The notes beneath the pieces are model-generated. The model was not told where the DNA came from, ran no database searches, and saw only the letters and a list, made by a program, of their open reading frames with translations. DNA of 64,000 nucleotides from assembly GCF_000612805.1 (NCBI RefSeq), contig NZ_HG964409.1, positions 124,001 to 188,000 of the forward strand. Reading direction: 5' to 3'. The stretch is from Bacillus ndiopicus. Lineage in GTDB: Bacteria > Bacillota > Bacilli > Bacillales_A > Planococcaceae. The position numbers and the translations under genes were made by a program. Below are positions 36,501-47,781 of this stretch, piece after piece (position 1 is the first letter of the stretch; each line of letters begins with the position of its first letter).

Positions 36501-37112
36501 TTAGGTATTCATATGGCAACACCAGTATTTGACGGTGCTAATGAAGAAGACGTTTGGGAAACGATGGAAGAAGCGGGTATGGACCGTGATGGTAAAACGA
36601 TTTTATATGATGGACGTTCAGGTGAGCCATTTGATAACCGTGTATCAGTAGGTATCATGTATATGATTAAACTTGCACACATGGTTGATGATAAGCTACA
36701 TGCACGTTCAACAGGACCATACTCACTTGTAACGCAACAACCGCTTGGTGGTAAAGCACAATTCGGTGGTCAGCGCTTTGGTGAGATGGAAGTTTGGGCA
36801 CTTGAAGCATATGGTGCTGCGTACACATTACAAGAAATTTTAACTGTTAAATCAGATGACGTTGTAGGTCGTGTGAAAACATACGAAGCTATCGTTAAAG
36901 GTGAAAGTGTACCGGAGCCAGGTGTTCCTGAGTCATTTAAAGTATTAATTAAAGAGCTTCAATCTTTAGGTATGGATGTAAAAATGCTAACAATCAACGA
37001 TGAAGAAGTAGAGCTTCGCGATCTTGATGAAGAAGACGATCTTCAGCCAGCTGATGCATTAAACATTGTACCAACGGATGAAGAAGACGATGCAGTAGAA
37101 ACAGTGGAATAA
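33558..37112 (+). CDS. rpoB: RNA polymerase beta subunit
   Basis: 1184 aa, complete. The start is TTG 33558, as in Bacillus ([17 protein letters not shown]), 8 nt after GAGGGG. The rifampicin pocket reads [19 protein letters not shown] followed by [11 protein letters not shown]: Asn481 (codon AAC, 34998-35000) replaces the His conserved in Bacillus and E. coli (H526). Other pocket residues look wild type. Catalytic-side motifs ([12 protein letters not shown]) are intact, and the acidic tail is typical of Bacillales. Confidence 0.98.
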   Translation: MTGQLVQYGRHRQRRSFARIKEVLELPNLIEIQTASYEWFFAEGLREMFHDISPIEDFTGNLSLEFVDYALGEPKYDVDECKERDVTYAAPLRVKVRLHNKETDEVKEQDVFMGDFPLMTETGTFIINGAERVIVSQLVRSPSVYFHDKTDKNGKKGFGATVIPNRGAWLEYETDAKDVIYVRIDRTRKLPVTVLLRALGFGSDQEIIDIIGDNEYLRNTLEKDNTESTEKALLEIYERLRPGEPPTVESAKSLLYSRFFDAKRYDLANVGRYKMNKKLHIKNRLFNQTIAETLADPETGEILVEKGTVLDRRTLDKIIPYLENGIGFRKLSQVGGVLEDDITIQTIKIYAPNDEAQKEINVISNAYIDEEVKNIVPADILASVSYFFNLLYGVGNTDDIDHLGNRRIRSVGELLQNQFRIGLSRMERVVRERMSINDTASIVPQQLINIRPVIASIKEFFGSSQLSQFMDQTNPLAELTNKRRLSALGPGGLTRERAGMEVRDVHYSHYGRMCPIETPEGPNIGLINSLSSFAKINKFGFIETPYRRVDPDTGQVTEQIDYLTADEEDNYVVAQANSILNEDGTFAKDEIVGRFRGDNTVFKKDKIDYMDVSPRQVVSVATACIPFLENDDSNRALMGANMQRQAVPLLNPEAPFVGTGMEHVDARDSGAAVVAKYDGIVEHVEARSIHVRRIETIDGKEVKGDLTKYKVQKFVRSNQGTSYNQRPIVKVGDRVKPKDILADGPSMERGELALGRNVLVAFMTWDGFNYEDAVIMSERLVKDDVYTSVHIEEYESESRDTKLGPEEITRDIPNVGEDALRNLDERGIIRIGAEVRDGDILVGKVTPKGVTELTAEERLLHAIFGEKAREVRDTSLRVPHGAGGIVLDVKVFNREDGDELPPGVNQLVRAYIVQKRKIRVGDKMAGRHGNKGVISRILPEEDMPFMPDGTPVDIMLNPLGVPSRMNIGQVLELHLGMASRYLGIHMATPVFDGANEEDVWETMEEAGMDRDGKTILYDGRSGEPFDNRVSVGIMYMIKLAHMVDDKLHARSTGPYSLVTQQPLGGKAQFGGQRFGEMEVWALEAYGAAYTLQEILTVKSDDVVGRVKTYEAIVKGESVPEPGVPESFKVLIKELQSLGMDVKMLTINDEEVELRDLDEEDDLQPADALNIVPTDEEDDAVETVE

Positions 37113-37118
37113 TCTGTA

Positions 37119-37149
37119 ACGGGCAGGTATTTGCCCTGCCCGTTTTTTG
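37119..37149 (+). terminator. Hairpin with T-run between rpoB and rpoC
   Basis: ACGGGCAGG (37119-37127) pairs with CCTGCCCGT (37135-37143), followed by TTTTTT. As rpoC has no clear promoter in the 80-bp gap, it probably acts as a partial terminator adjusting rpoC level. Confidence 0.85.
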
Positions 37150-37227
37150 CAATAAATGAAAACGATGATAAATGTCGAGCTACGGAAAGGTCTTTATAAA
37201 GACTTAGACTAAAGGGAGGTAGGCTCC

Positions 37228-40200
37228 TTGATAGACGTTAATGAATTTGAATATATGAAAATCGGCTTAGCTTCTCCAGATAAGATTCGATCTTGGTCAT
37301 ATGGTGAAGTGAAGAAGCCAGAAACAATCAACTACCGTACATTAAAGCCAGAAAAGGATGGTCTTTTCTGTGAGCGCATTTTCGGACCTACAAAGGACTG
37401 GGAATGTCATTGTGGTAAATATAAACGCGTTCGCTATAAAGGTGTTGTTTGTGATCGCTGTGGTGTAGAAGTTACACGTGCAAAAGTACGTCGTGAACGT
37501 ATGGGACATATTGAGCTAGCAGCTCCTGTTTCTCATATTTGGTACTTTAAAGGAATTCCTAGCCGTATGGGTCTTATTTTAGATATGTCTCCACGCGCGC
37601 TTGAGGAAGTTATTTATTTTGCGTCATACGTAGTAATTGACCCTGCTGATACAAATTTAGAAAGCAAGCAACTGCTTTCTGAAAAAGAATACCGTGCTTA
37701 CCGTGAAAAATTCGGTGCAACATTTGAAGCAGCGATGGGTGCAGAAGCAATCAAAAAGTTACTTGAAAAAATCGACCTTGAAGGCGAAACAGTAACATTA
37801 AAAGAGGAATTAAAAACAGCTCAAGGACAACGCCGTACACGCGCGATTAAACGCCTTGAAGTAGTGGAATCATTCCGTAACTCTGGCAATAAACCAGAAT
37901 GGATGATTTTGGATGTACTACCTGTTATTCCGCCAGAGCTTCGTCCGATGGTTCAATTAGATGGTGGACGTTTTGCAACTTCAGACTTAAACGATCTTTA
38001 CCGTCGTGTAATTAACCGTAATAACCGTTTAAAACGTTTATTAGACCTTGGTGCCCCAAGCATCATCGTACAAAACGAAAAACGTATGTTACAAGAAGCG
38101 GTAGATGCTTTAATTGACAACGGTCGCCGTGGTCGTCCAGTAACGGGTCCTGGTAACCGTCCTTTAAAATCACTTTCACATATGCTGAAAGGGAAACAAG
38201 GTCGCTTCCGTCAAAACTTACTAGGTAAACGTGTAGACTATTCTGGTCGTTCGGTTATCGTAGTAGGACCAAACTTAAAAATGTACCAATGTGGTCTTCC
38301 AAAAGAGATGGCAATCGAACTATTTAAGCCTTTCGTAATGAAGGAATTAGTAGAGCGTGGCCTAGCTCATAACATTAAGAGTGCGAAACGCAAAATCGAG
38401 CGTTTACACAACGAGGTTTGGGATGTATTAGAGGATGTTATTCGTGAGCATCCAGTACTGCTAAACCGTGCACCGACGCTTCACCGACTTGGTATCCAAG
38501 CGTTCGAGCCTACATTAGTAGAGGGTCGTGCAATTCGTCTACATCCACTAGTATGTACAGCTTATAATGCTGACTTCGATGGTGACCAAATGGCAGTTCA
38601 CGTTCCACTATCAGCAGAAGCGCAAGCAGAAGCACGTTTATTAATGTTAGCAGCACAAAATATTTTAAACCCTAAAGATGGTAAACCAGTAGTTACACCA
38701 TCTCAAGATATGGTATTAGGTAACTATTACTTAACACTTGAGCGTGAAAATGCTCGTGGTGAAGGATCTGTTTTCTATGGTCCAGACGAAGTGTTAATTG
38801 CATATCAAAACGGTCATGTTCATTTACACACGCGTATTGCTATCCATGCAAGCTCTGTTCATAATGAAACATTTACTGAAGAACAAAATAAAATGTTCTT
38901 ATTAACAACTGTTGGTAAAGTAATTTTCAATGAGATTTTACCAGAATCATTCCCGTATATTAACGAGCCAACAGATGTAAACCTAGAGCAAAAAACGCCT
39001 GAAAAATACTTTGTAAAATTAGCAATTGATGCTGAACAAATGGCTGAATTGGAAGCGACTGAAGGCTATGCTGATTTATCAGAAGCTGAAAAAGTTGATG
39101 CACAACGCAAAGCAGTTTTACAAAAATACTTTGCATCTGTGCCAGTAGTGCCTCCATTCCGCAAAAAGTTCCTTGGTAATGTCATTGCCGAAGTATTTAA
39201 ACGATTCCACATTACGGAAACATCAAAAATGTTAGACCGTATGAAGGATTTAGGCTTTAAACATTCTACTCGTGCGGGTATTACGGTAGGGGTATCTGAT
39301 ATCGTCGTATTACCAGATAAAGGTGTTATCTTAGAAGAGGCACAGGCAAAAGTAGATAAAGTAATGGTTCAATTCCGTCGTGGTTTAATTACGGAAGAGG
39401 AACGTTATGATCGTGTTATCTCTAGCTGGTCAGCAGCGAAAGATGAAATTCAATCTAAACTGATGAAATCGTTAGAGAAAACGAACCCAATCTTTATGAT
39501 GTCTGACTCAGGAGCTCGTGGTAACGCATCGAACTTTACGCAGTTAGCAGGTATGCGTGGTCTGATGGCCAACCCGGCTGGTCGAATCATCGAGTTACCT
39601 ATTAAATCTTCATTCCGTGAAGGTTTAACAGTATTAGAGTACTTCATTTCTACACACGGTGCGCGTAAAGGTCTTGCCGATACAGCACTAAAAACAGCCG
39701 ACTCAGGTTACTTAACTCGACGTTTAGTAGACGTTGCACAAGATGTAATCGTACGTGAGGATGACTGTGGTACTGACCGCGGTTTATTAATCGGTGCGTT
39801 AATGGAAGGCAACGAGCTAATCGAAGCGTTGGAAGAGCGTGTAGTAGGTCGTTATGCAAAGAAAACAATTCACCACCCTGAAACAGGCGCAGTAATTTTA
39901 GAACGTGACGGTTTAATTACGCAAGATATAGCACGTGCAATTGATGATGCAGGTATCGAGCAAATAACAATCCGTTCTGCATTTACATGTAATACAAAGC
40001 ATGGTGTGTGTAAAAAATGCTATGGTATGAACTTAGCTACAGGTGAAGAGGTTGAAGTAGGTGAGGCGGTAGGTATTATCGCAGCTCAATCAATCGGTGA
40101 GCCTGGTACACAGTTAACGATGCGTACATTCCATACAGGTGGGGTAGCCGGAAACGATATTACAATGGGTCTTCCTCGTATCCAAGAAATTTTCGAATCG

Positions 40201-40914
40201 CGTAACCCTAAAGGGCAAGCGGTTATTTCTGAAATTGCTGGGGTAGTATCAGATATCGATGAAATTCGTGAAGGCTTGAAAGAAATTACTGTACAAGGTG
40301 AAGTTGAAACACGTAAGTATCAAGCGCCTTACAATGCACGCTTAAAAGTACAGTTAAATGATACAGTTGAGCCAGGACAGTTACTAACTGAAGGTTCGAT
40401 TGATCCTAAGCAATTATTAAAAGTAAAAGACGTATCTACAGTACAAGAATATTTACTAAAAGAAGTGCAAAAAGTATACCGTATGCAAGGGGTAGAAATT
40501 GGAGATAAACACATCGAAGTAATGGTTCGCCAAATGCTACGCAAAGTACGTGTAATTGAAGCTGGTGACACAGACTTATTACCGGGTTCATTATTAGACG
40601 TACATCAATTTGCCGAAGCTAATGCAGATATTATTTTGAGTGGCAAAAATCCAGCAACATGCCGCCCTGTTATTCTTGGTATTACAAAGGCTTCTCTGGA
40701 AACAGAATCATTCTTATCAGCAGCATCGTTCCAAGAAACAACTCGTGTGTTAACAGATGCAGCAATTAAAGGTAAGCGTGATGAGCTTCTTGGTCTGAAG
40801 GAAAATGTAATTATCGGTAAGCTTGTGCCAGCTGGTACTGGTATGCAACGCTACCGTCAAATCCGTATTGAGCAGGACGCTGAAACGGAAGAAGAACTAA
40901 CTTCAGCTGAGTAA
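37228..40914 (+). CDS. rpoC: RNA polymerase beta' subunit
   Basis: 1228 aa. The zinc finger [20 protein letters not shown] is at about 69-88 and the catalytic Mg site is [12 protein letters not shown] (about 448-459). The bridge helix and trigger loop regions are normal ([12 protein letters not shown]). It is about 29 residues longer than Bacillus subtilis RpoC; the extra length appears to lie near 594-636 ([20 protein letters not shown]), an acidic helical stretch. The start is TTG 37228 behind AAGGGAGG. Confidence 0.98.
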   Translation: MIDVNEFEYMKIGLASPDKIRSWSYGEVKKPETINYRTLKPEKDGLFCERIFGPTKDWECHCGKYKRVRYKGVVCDRCGVEVTRAKVRRERMGHIELAAPVSHIWYFKGIPSRMGLILDMSPRALEEVIYFASYVVIDPADTNLESKQLLSEKEYRAYREKFGATFEAAMGAEAIKKLLEKIDLEGETVTLKEELKTAQGQRRTRAIKRLEVVESFRNSGNKPEWMILDVLPVIPPELRPMVQLDGGRFATSDLNDLYRRVINRNNRLKRLLDLGAPSIIVQNEKRMLQEAVDALIDNGRRGRPVTGPGNRPLKSLSHMLKGKQGRFRQNLLGKRVDYSGRSVIVVGPNLKMYQCGLPKEMAIELFKPFVMKELVERGLAHNIKSAKRKIERLHNEVWDVLEDVIREHPVLLNRAPTLHRLGIQAFEPTLVEGRAIRLHPLVCTAYNADFDGDQMAVHVPLSAEAQAEARLLMLAAQNILNPKDGKPVVTPSQDMVLGNYYLTLERENARGEGSVFYGPDEVLIAYQNGHVHLHTRIAIHASSVHNETFTEEQNKMFLLTTVGKVIFNEILPESFPYINEPTDVNLEQKTPEKYFVKLAIDAEQMAELEATEGYADLSEAEKVDAQRKAVLQKYFASVPVVPPFRKKFLGNVIAEVFKRFHITETSKMLDRMKDLGFKHSTRAGITVGVSDIVVLPDKGVILEEAQAKVDKVMVQFRRGLITEEERYDRVISSWSAAKDEIQSKLMKSLEKTNPIFMMSDSGARGNASNFTQLAGMRGLMANPAGRIIELPIKSSFREGLTVLEYFISTHGARKGLADTALKTADSGYLTRRLVDVAQDVIVREDDCGTDRGLLIGALMEGNELIEALEERVVGRYAKKTIHHPETGAVILERDGLITQDIARAIDDAGIEQITIRSAFTCNTKHGVCKKCYGMNLATGEEVEVGEAVGIIAAQSIGEPGTQLTMRTFHTGGVAGNDITMGLPRIQEIFESRNPKGQAVISEIAGVVSDIDEIREGLKEITVQGEVETRKYQAPYNARLKVQLNDTVEPGQLLTEGSIDPKQLLKVKDVSTVQEYLLKEVQKVYRMQGVEIGDKHIEVMVRQMLRKVRVIEAGDTDLLPGSLLDVHQFAEANADIILSGKNPATCRPVILGITKASLETESFLSAASFQETTRVLTDAAIKGKRDELLGLKENVIIGKLVPAGTGMQRYRQIRIEQDAETEEELTSAE

Positions 40915-40922
40915 TTCCAATT

Positions 40923-40956
40923 CCGGTAGAGAGCTATTCTCTGCCGGAGTTTTTTT
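40923..40956 (+). terminator. Terminator after rpoC
   Basis: CCGGTAGAGA (40923-40932) pairs with TCTCTGCCGG (40938-40947, one G-T), followed by a T run. Confidence 0.92.
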
Positions 40957-40965
40957 AGATAATAG

Positions 40966-40995
40966 TTGACAGGTGCAAGTAGAGGATGATAATAT
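40966..40995 (+). promoter_or_regulatory. Promoter of the str operon
   Basis: TTGACA (40966-40971) and TAATAT (40990-40995) have an 18-bp spacer, or GATAAT 16 bp away. It follows the rpoC terminator and drives the L7Ae-like gene, rpsL, rpsG and fusA. Confidence 0.82.
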
Positions 40996-41040
40996 ATTTA
41001 AGGTTGATAGTTAACTGTCTATGCTTTGGGGGATATGCAA

Positions 41041-41289
41041 ATGTCTTATAATAAAGTAAAGGCTAGTCAAACAATCATAGGTACAAAGCAAGCAGTGAAA
41101 GCAATGCGTGCTGGTCAAGTTACAGAGCTTTTTGTCGCACTCGATGCAGACAGTTGGGTAACCGATCCGGCCATTCTTCTCGCGAAAGAAATCGGCATAC
41201 CAATTACTTTGGTCGAGTCAAAAAAAGAACTTGGGAAAGCTTGCGGCATTCATGTTGGAGCTGCGGTTATTGCGATTACTGCGATGTAG
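41041..41289 (+). CDS. ybxF: L7Ae-like kink-turn binding ribosomal protein (YbxF)
   Basis: An 82-aa member of the L7Ae/L30e family that binds kink-turn RNA. IGTKQAVKAMRAGQVTELFVA and the end CGIHVGAAVIAI are diagnostic. Of three in-frame starts (41026, 41035, 41041) the last has the best distance from GGGGGA and gives the standard MSYNKVKAS start. First gene of the str operon. Confidence 0.92.
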   Translation: MSYNKVKASQTIIGTKQAVKAMRAGQVTELFVALDADSWVTDPAILLAKEIGIPITLVESKKELGKACGIHVGAAVIAITAM

Positions 41290-41291
41290 TT

Positions 41292-41310
41292 TTTGTGTAG
41301 TATACACAAA
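41292..41310 (+). other. Small hairpin before rpsL
   Basis: TTTGTGTA (41292-41299) pairs with TACACAAA (41303-41310). A T-rich stretch follows 7 nt later. Weak structure; it could modulate readthrough into rpsL. Confidence 0.4.
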
Positions 41311-41387
41311 GACTTTGTTTTTACCCTAAAAATGAACCACCTGGATGTGTGGTATTAACAAGGAATGAACGAAGGGAGGAAAAATCG

Positions 41388-41807
41388 ATGCCTACAATTA
41401 ACCAATTGGTCCGTAAGCCTCGTAAATCAAAAAGCACGAAATCAAATTCACCAGCGTTAAACAAAGGATATAACTCATTTAAAAAATCTTTAACTGATGT
41501 TAAATCTCCACAAAAACGTGGTGTTTGTACTCGTGTAGGTACTATGACGCCTAAAAAACCTAACTCAGCGTTACGTAAATACGCTCGTGTACGTTTAAGC
41601 AACCTAATCGAGGTTACAGCGTACATCCCAGGTGAAGGCCACAACTTACAAGAGCACAGTGTTGTTCTTATCCGTGGCGGTCGTGTAAAAGACTTACCGG
41701 GTGTTCGTTATCATATCGTACGTGGTGCTCTTGATACTGCTGGTGTAAACGGTCGTATGCAATCACGTTCTTTATATGGTGCAAAACGCCCTAAAGAAAA
41801 GAAATAA
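41388..41807 (+). CDS. rpsL: 30S ribosomal protein S12
   Basis: 139 aa, decoding-centre protein. KKPNSALRK and [14 protein letters not shown] are wild type at the lysines linked to streptomycin resistance. GAAGGGAGG precedes ATG 41388; the upstream extension to 41349 is leader. Confidence 0.97.
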   Translation: MPTINQLVRKPRKSKSTKSNSPALNKGYNSFKKSLTDVKSPQKRGVCTRVGTMTPKKPNSALRKYARVRLSNLIEVTAYIPGEGHNLQEHSVVLIRGGRVKDLPGVRYHIVRGALDTAGVNGRMQSRSLYGAKRPKEKK

Positions 41808-41844
41808 TTAAAAATTTATTTATCACTTGAAAGGAGGAAAACAC

Positions 41845-42315
41845 ATGCCTCGTAAAGGTCCTGTTTCCAAACGTGACGTGTTACCAGATCCACTTTATAA
41901 TTCAAAGCTAGTAACTCGTTTAATCAATAAAATGATGATTGATGGTAAAAGAGGTACTTCTCAAAAGATTTTATACGGTGCGTTTGAATTAGTAAAAGAA
42001 CGTTCTGGTAACGATCCAATTGAAGTATTTGAAGCTGCATTAAACAACGTAATGCCAGTTTTAGAAGTACGCGCTCGCCGTGTAGGTGGATCTAACTACC
42101 AAGTACCAGTTGAAGTACGTCCAGAGCGTCGTACTACATTAGGTCTTCGTTATTTAGTAAACTACTCTCGTCTTCGTGGTGAAAAAACTATGGAAGAGCG
42201 TTTAGCAAACGAAATCTTAGATGCATCAAACAACACTGGTGCTTCAGTTAAGAAACGTGAAGATATGCACAAAATGGCAGAAGCGAACAAAGCATTTGCT
42301 CACTACCGTTGGTAA
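41845..42315 (+). CDS. rpsG: 30S ribosomal protein S7
   Basis: 156 aa, binds the 3' major domain of 16S rRNA and nucleates head assembly. [20 protein letters not shown] and the [18 protein letters not shown] loop are typical. AAAGGAGG precedes ATG 41845. Between rpsL and fusA as usual. Confidence 0.97.
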   Translation: MPRKGPVSKRDVLPDPLYNSKLVTRLINKMMIDGKRGTSQKILYGAFELVKERSGNDPIEVFEAALNNVMPVLEVRARRVGGSNYQVPVEVRPERRTTLGLRYLVNYSRLRGEKTMEERLANEILDASNNTGASVKKREDMHKMAEANKAFAHYRW

Positions 42316-42379
42316 TATTCTTTACGCTAGCTAACAATTCTTAGACAGTCTTAACCGAAAACGGAAGGAGAAATTTCCT

Positions 42380-44458
42380 ATGAAACGCGAATTCTCATTA
42401 GAGAATACTCGTAATATTGGAATCATGGCTCATATTGACGCTGGTAAAACAACGACAACTGAGCGTATCCTTTATTACACTGGTAAGATCCACAAAATTG
42501 GTGAAACTCACGATGGTGGAGCTCAAATGGACTGGATGGAGCAAGAGCAAGAGCGTGGTATTACAATCACTTCTGCCGCTACAACAGCTCAATGGGCAGG
42601 TCATCGTATTAACATCATCGATACACCAGGACACGTAGACTTCACTGTAGAAGTAGAACGTTCTTTACGTGTACTTGATGGTGCGGTAACAGTACTAGAT
42701 GCTCAATCTGGTGTTGAACCACAAACTGAAACTGTATGGCGTCAAGCGACTACTTACGGTGTACCACGTATTGTATTCATTAACAAAATGGACAAAATGG
42801 GTGCAAACTTCTTATATTCTGTAGGAACTTTACACGATCGTTTACAAGCGAACGCACACCCAATCCAATTACCAATCGGTGCTGAAGATGAATTCAAAGG
42901 TATCATCGATTTAGTAGAAATGAACGCTACTTTCTATGGTAACGACTTAGGTACTGAAGTTACTGTTGGCGAAATCCCAGCAGACATGATGGACCAAGCT
43001 GAAGAGTACCGTGAGAAATTAATCGATGCTGTTGCAAGTGTTGATGAAGATCTTATGGAAAAATACTTAGAAGGCGAAGAAATTACTGTTGCTGAATTAA
43101 AAGCAGCTATCCGTAAAGCAACAATCGCGGTAGAATTCTACCCTGTTCTTTGTGGTACAGCATTCAAACACAAAGGTGTTCGTAAAATGCTTGATGCAGC
43201 GGTTGATTTCCTTCCAGCTCCAACAGATGTACCAGCTATTAAAGGTACTTCAGTTGATGGCGACGATGAAATCATTCGTCATTCTTCAGACGAAGAGCCA
43301 TTCTCAGCTCTTGCGTTCAAAGTTATGACGGATCCATTCGTTGGTAAATTAACATTCTTCCGTGTGTACTCAGGTACTTTAGAGTCTGGTTCATACGTAC
43401 AAAACTCTACAAAAGGTAAACGTGAGCGTGTAGGTCGTATCCTTCAAATGCATGCGAACAGCCGTGAAGAAATTTCAAAAGTATTCGCTGGTGATATCGC
43501 TGCAGCTGTTGGTCTTAAAGACACAACTACTGGTGACACTTTATGTGACGAGAAAAATCTTGTTATTTTAGAGTCTATGGAATTCCCAGAGCCAGTAATC
43601 TCTTTATCTGTAGAGCCTAAATCAAAAGCTGACCAAGATAAAATGGGTCAAGCTCTTGTAAAATTACAAGAAGAAGATCCAACTTTCCGTGCTCACACTG
43701 ACCAAGAAACTGGTCAAACAATTATCTCTGGTATGGGTGAGTTACACTTAGACATCCTAGTTGACCGTATGAAACGTGAATTTAAAGTTGAATGTAACGT
43801 AGGTGCTCCAATGGTATCTTACCGTGAGACATTCCGTGGTTCAGCACAAGTTCAAGGTAAATTTACTCGTCAATCAGGTGGTCGTGGTCAATACGGTGAC
43901 GTTTGGATTGAATTCTCTCCAAACGAAGAAGGTAAAGGCTTCGAGTTCGAAAACGCTATCGTTGGTGGTGTAGTACCACGTGAATATATTCCAGCAGTAG
44001 AAGCAGGTCTTCGTGACTCGCTTGACCGCGGTGTTGTCGCTGGTTACCCATTAATCGATATTAAAGCGAAATTATTTGATGGTTCTTACCATGATGTTGA
44101 CTCGAATGAGATGGCATTCAAAATTGCTGCTTCTATGGCATTAAAAGCTGCTGCATCTAAATGTAGTCCAGTAATTTTAGAGCCAATGATGAAAGTTGAA
44201 GTTGTAATTCCAGAAGAGTACCTTGGTGATATCATGGGTAACGTTACTGCTCGTCGTGGACGTGTAGAAGGTATGGACGCTCGTGGTAACTCTCAAGTAG
44301 TACGCGCAATGGTTCCACTATCTGAAATGTTCGGATATGCAACAACTTTACGTTCTGCAACACAAGGTCGCGGTGTATTCTCAATGGTGTTTGATCACTA
44401 TGAAGAAGTACCAAAATCAATTGCAGAAGAAATCATCAAAAAAAATAAAGGTGAATAA
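42380..44458 (+). CDS. fusA: Elongation factor G
   Basis: A 692-aa translocase GTPase. P-loop [22 protein letters not shown] and NKMDKMGA define the G domain; [14 protein letters not shown] lies in the C-terminal part. Length is normal and I see no obvious fusidic acid resistance change, though I could not check every position. GGAAGGAG precedes ATG. Confidence 0.98.
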   Translation: MKREFSLENTRNIGIMAHIDAGKTTTTERILYYTGKIHKIGETHDGGAQMDWMEQEQERGITITSAATTAQWAGHRINIIDTPGHVDFTVEVERSLRVLDGAVTVLDAQSGVEPQTETVWRQATTYGVPRIVFINKMDKMGANFLYSVGTLHDRLQANAHPIQLPIGAEDEFKGIIDLVEMNATFYGNDLGTEVTVGEIPADMMDQAEEYREKLIDAVASVDEDLMEKYLEGEEITVAELKAAIRKATIAVEFYPVLCGTAFKHKGVRKMLDAAVDFLPAPTDVPAIKGTSVDGDDEIIRHSSDEEPFSALAFKVMTDPFVGKLTFFRVYSGTLESGSYVQNSTKGKRERVGRILQMHANSREEISKVFAGDIAAAVGLKDTTTGDTLCDEKNLVILESMEFPEPVISLSVEPKSKADQDKMGQALVKLQEEDPTFRAHTDQETGQTIISGMGELHLDILVDRMKREFKVECNVGAPMVSYRETFRGSAQVQGKFTRQSGGRGQYGDVWIEFSPNEEGKGFEFENAIVGGVVPREYIPAVEAGLRDSLDRGVVAGYPLIDIKAKLFDGSYHDVDSNEMAFKIAASMALKAAASKCSPVILEPMMKVEVVIPEEYLGDIMGNVTARRGRVEGMDARGNSQVVRAMVPLSEMFGYATTLRSATQGRGVFSMVFDHYEEVPKSIAEEIIKKNKGE

Positions 44459-44508
44459 TTGAAATTTCATCTTGCATAAAGTATAACTAATTTGTAAGCT
44501 ATGATTGA

Positions 44509-44538
44509 CTGGCTTAAGCTGGGCCCGGTTTAAGCCAG
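44509..44538 (+). other. Long perfect RNA hairpin between fusA and tuf
   Basis: CTGGCTTAAGCTGGG (44509-44523) and CCCGGTTTAAGCCAG (44524-44538) pair at all 15 positions (two G-U), minus the turn. There is no T-tail, so it is not a standard terminator. Confidence 0.65.
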
Positions 44539-44587
44539 CGTTCATAACATAAAAAACTAAAACATAGATTATAGGAGGCTTTCTCTA

Positions 44588-45775
44588 ATGGCTAAAGAAA
44601 AATTTGACCGTTCGAAAACGCATGCTAATATTGGTACAATCGGACACGTTGACCATGGTAAAACAACTTTAACTGCTGCAATTGCAACAGTATTATCAAA
44701 ACGTTTAGGTGGAGAAGCAAAATCTTACGCTGACGTTGATAACGCTCCAGAAGAAAAAGAGCGTGGTATTACAATCAATACTTCACATATCGAGTATGAA
44801 ACTGAATCACGTCACTATGCACACGTTGACTGCCCAGGACACGCTGACTATGTTAAAAACATGATCACTGGTGCTGCTCAAATGGATGGCGGTATCTTAG
44901 TAGTATCTGCTGCTGATGGTCCAATGCCACAAACTCGTGAGCACATCCTTTTATCTCGTCAAGTAGGTGTACCTTACTTAGTAGTATTCATGAACAAATG
45001 TGATATGGTTGATGACGAAGAATTATTAGAATTAGTAGAAATGGAAATCCGTGACCTACTTTCTGAATATGACTTCCCAGGCGATGACCTACCAGTAATC
45101 AAAGGTTCTGCTCTTAAAGCTCTTGAAGGTGAGCCAGAGTGGGAAGAAAAAATCGTTGAATTAATGGACGCTGTAGATAACTATATCCCAACTCCAGAAC
45201 GTCAAACTGACAAACCATTCATGATGCCAGTAGAGGACGTATTCTCTATCACTGGTCGTGGTACAGTAGCAACTGGCCGTGTTGAACGTGGTCAAGTTAA
45301 AGTTGGTGACGTAGTAGAAATCATCGGTATCGCTGAAGAAGCTAAATCTACAACTGTAACTGGTGTAGAAATGTTCCGTAAATTATTAGACTACGCTGAA
45401 GCTGGTGACAACATCGGTGCATTACTTCGTGGTGTAGCTCGTGAAGATATCCAACGTGGTCAAGTATTAGCTAAACCAGGCTCAATCACTCCACACACAA
45501 ACTTCAAAGCAGAAGTTTACGTTTTATCAAAAGAAGAGGGTGGCCGTCATACTCCATTCTTCTCTAACTACCGTCCACAGTTCTACTTCCGTACAACTGA
45601 CGTGACTGGTATTTGTAACTTACCAGAAGGCGTAGAAATGGTTATGCCTGGCGATAACATCGAAATGACAGTAGAACTTATCGCTCCAATCGCACTTGAA
45701 GAAGGTACTAAGTTCTCTATCCGTGAGGGTGGCCGTACTGTAGGTGCTGGTGTAGTTGCTTCTATCCAAAAATAA
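44588..45775 (+). CDS. tuf: Elongation factor Tu
   Basis: A 395-aa GTPase delivering aminoacyl-t[21 protein letters not shown] and NKCDMVDD are the nucleotide motifs; domain 2 and 3 are complete to the end ([11 protein letters not shown]). ATAGGAGGC precedes ATG. A terminator follows. Confidence 0.98.
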   Translation: MAKEKFDRSKTHANIGTIGHVDHGKTTLTAAIATVLSKRLGGEAKSYADVDNAPEEKERGITINTSHIEYETESRHYAHVDCPGHADYVKNMITGAAQMDGGILVVSAADGPMPQTREHILLSRQVGVPYLVVFMNKCDMVDDEELLELVEMEIRDLLSEYDFPGDDLPVIKGSALKALEGEPEWEEKIVELMDAVDNYIPTPERQTDKPFMMPVEDVFSITGRGTVATGRVERGQVKVGDVVEIIGIAEEAKSTTVTGVEMFRKLLDYAEAGDNIGALLRGVAREDIQRGQVLAKPGSITPHTNFKAEVYVLSKEEGGRHTPFFSNYRPQFYFRTTDVTGICNLPEGVEMVMPGDNIEMTVELIAPIALEEGTKFSIREGGRTVGAGVVASIQK

Positions 45776-45786
45776 TTGATTTAATT

Positions 45787-45821
45787 AAAACCTCAAGGGG
45801 ACGCTCTTGAGGTTTTTCTTT
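45787..45821 (+). terminator. Terminator of the str operon after tuf
   Basis: AAAACCTCAAG (45787-45797) pairs with CTTGAGGTTTT (45806-45816), followed by TCTTTT. Confidence 0.92.
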
Positions 45822-45844
45822 TGCATTCAAACGCTTTTGAATTT

Positions 45845-45980
45845 ATCTTGATTTAGAGGGTGTTCAAACATCCTCTAAATCAAGATAAAGCCTCCAGTCG
45901 GTATCGCAGATTTTGAAGAAGATTTTTTGGTTTTCTGGAGAAATCAGGACACAATTACACCGAGGTAAAATCAATTATAA
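45845..45980 (+). repeat. Dispersed repeat, copy B (tuf-bceR gap)
   Basis: It begins with a 15-bp perfect stem (45845-45859 with 45872-45886). AAGATAAAGCCTC and, about 60 nt on, ACAATTACACCGAGG follow, in the same order as copy A near rpoB. It occupies most of the gap before the response regulator. Confidence 0.65.
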
Positions 45981-46002
45981 AGTTAAAGCGAGGGGATTCA
46001 TT

Positions 46003-46680
46003 ATGAAAATTTTTTTAGTGGAAGACGACACTTCAATATTCCATTTAATAGAGGAACGGTTACAACAATGGTCTTTAAATGTAATAGGACCAAAGGATTT
46101 TCAGAAAGTGATGAATGATTTTAAGAAAGAAAACCCACAGCTTGTCATTATTGATATTCAGTTACCAGCTTACGATGGGTTTCATTGGTGTCGAGAAATT
46201 CGTGCTGTATCTAATGTACCTATTTTGTTTTTATCATCAAGGGATCATCCAATGGATATGGTAATGGCGATGCAGCTAGGTGCTGACGATTTTATACAAA
46301 AGCCATTCCATATGGATGTACTTATAGCAAAAATACAGGCTTTGTTACGACGTACATACGATTATCAACAACAGGTGCAGCAAGTAATTAGTTGGCAGGC
46401 AGCACTAATTGATTACGAACGAGGGATTCTTACGTACAATGATAATCAAATTGAATTCACAAAAAATGAACTGTTTATTTTAAAGTTGCTAGTAGAGCGA
46501 GTAGATAAAATTGTCTCGCGTGAAGAATTAATGCGCAAATTATGGGATGATGAGCGCTTTGTAAATGATAACACGTTAACAGTAAATATAAATCGCCTTC
46601 GACAAAAGCTTGAAGAAATAGGGCTGGTAGATGTTATCGTGACTAAAAAAGGCCTTGGCTATATGGCGGTGTCTAAATGA
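46003..46680 (+). CDS. Response regulator, BceR type (OmpR family)
   Basis: 225 aa. The receiver domain has the acidic pair VEDDTS, phosphoacceptor Asp in VIIDIQLP and Lys in QKPF. A winged-helix DNA-binding domain follows (SREELMRKLW ... DNTLTVNINRLRQKL). It belongs with the BceR/YxdJ regulators of antimicrobial peptide transporters. GAGGGG supports ATG 46003. Its stop overlaps the kinase start (ATGA). Confidence 0.92.
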   Translation: MKIFLVEDDTSIFHLIEERLQQWSLNVIGPKDFQKVMNDFKKENPQLVIIDIQLPAYDGFHWCREIRAVSNVPILFLSSRDHPMDMVMAMQLGADDFIQKPFHMDVLIAKIQALLRRTYDYQQQVQQVISWQAALIDYERGILTYNDNQIEFTKNELFILKLLVERVDKIVSREELMRKLWDDERFVNDNTLTVNINRLRQKLEEIGLVDVIVTKKGLGYMAVSK

Positions 46681-47681
46681 TTTGGTTATATGTTAGGCAA
46701 CATATTATGTGGATTGGTTTTTTTATTGGGTTACTCCTTATATGGAATATTATTTGTATGCTTGATGTTGGATTTGCTACGGTTTCTGTGGGCTATTTAA
46801 ATAGCGTAGCACTTTTATTGTTTTTATTATTTTTAATTGCTCGCTATTTTTGGGAAAGACCAAGCTTGAAAAATATCCTTTATCAAAATTCACTACAGGA
46901 TGTTGAAAGCTACCGATGGGACACCTATACGCACAAAATAATTGAATTGTATGAAGGGCAGAGACAGCAACAAATGCAAATTGTACAAAAAATTAAATTC
47001 GAGAAAAGTGAAGAGCAGGATGGACTTCTAGCATGGGTGCATGAAATTAAAGCACCATTAACGGCGATGAAGCTGATGCTTGAGCAATTAGATGACCCAA
47101 AAGTACGCAATCGACTGGAGCAAGAATGGCTACGCCTCCATTTATTGGTTGACCAACAATTACATCAAACTCGACTGCAAACAATTGCGGAAGATAATCG
47201 ACTTGAGCCAGTAAAGCTACGCACAATTGTCTTTAAAGAAATTCGTGAATTTCAAACATGGTGCTTGGAAAAGGGGATTGGCTTCCAAATAGATGAGCTT
47301 GAGGAAATCGTTTTGACGGATGCCAAATGGCTGGGCTTTATTGTTCGACAAGTGCTGTCTAATGCCATTAAATATAGCCCAAATAATAGTGAGATTGTTG
47401 TAAATGTTACGCGTGATACGCAAGGTCACATTTTGCTAAAAATAAAGGATATGGGTCCAGGTATTCGTCCCGAAGATTTGCCGCGTATTTTTAAAAAGTC
47501 CTATACTGGCACAATAGGTAGGGAAACGAATATTGCAACTGGGATGGGGCTTTATTTGGCTAAACGGGCAGCTACATCTTTGGGGGTACTGCTTTATGTT
47601 GATTCGATTTATGGGCAAGGTACGACCGTTGTATTTAAATTTCCTTTACAGAATGAATATGTGCAAACATTCGGTATGTGA
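46677..47681 (+). CDS. Intramembrane-sensing histidine kinase, BceS type
   Basis: 334 aa. Two N-terminal helices (about 10-29 and 38-56) with almost no extracellular loop are the hallmark of kinases that sense through their ABC transporter. H122 in VHEIKAPLTAMK is the phosphoacceptor; the ATPase domain has LSNAIKYSPNN, DMGPGI and TGMGLYLAKRAA. Coupled to the regulator by overlap and followed by its transporter. Confidence 0.92.
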   Translation: MIWLYVRQHIMWIGFFIGLLLIWNIICMLDVGFATVSVGYLNSVALLLFLLFLIARYFWERPSLKNILYQNSLQDVESYRWDTYTHKIIELYEGQRQQQMQIVQKIKFEKSEEQDGLLAWVHEIKAPLTAMKLMLEQLDDPKVRNRLEQEWLRLHLLVDQQLHQTRLQTIAEDNRLEPVKLRTIVFKEIREFQTWCLEKGIGFQIDELEEIVLTDAKWLGFIVRQVLSNAIKYSPNNSEIVVNVTRDTQGHILLKIKDMGPGIRPEDLPRIFKKSYTGTIGRETNIATGMGLYLAKRAATSLGVLLYVDSIYGQGTTVVFKFPLQNEYVQTFGM

Positions 47682-47709
47682 CGACATTGTCACATACCGT
47701 TTATTATTG
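47672..47709 (+). terminator. Inverted repeat over the bceS stop codon
   Basis: CGGTATGTGAC (47672-47682) pairs with GTCACATACCG (47689-47699), followed by TTTATTATT. It may end the bceRS transcript or be an operator for the transporter genes; the T-tail favours the first. Confidence 0.55.
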
Positions 47710-47781
47710 TAACGTAAAACGAACGATTTCTACTTGCGGCAACTGTACAATGTAGATACATAAGAAAAGCAGGGGGAATAA

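Noticed and set aside
41388-41807. Possible streptomycin resistance change in S12
   Set aside because: KKPNSALRK and RVKDLPGV are wild type at the usual lysine positions.
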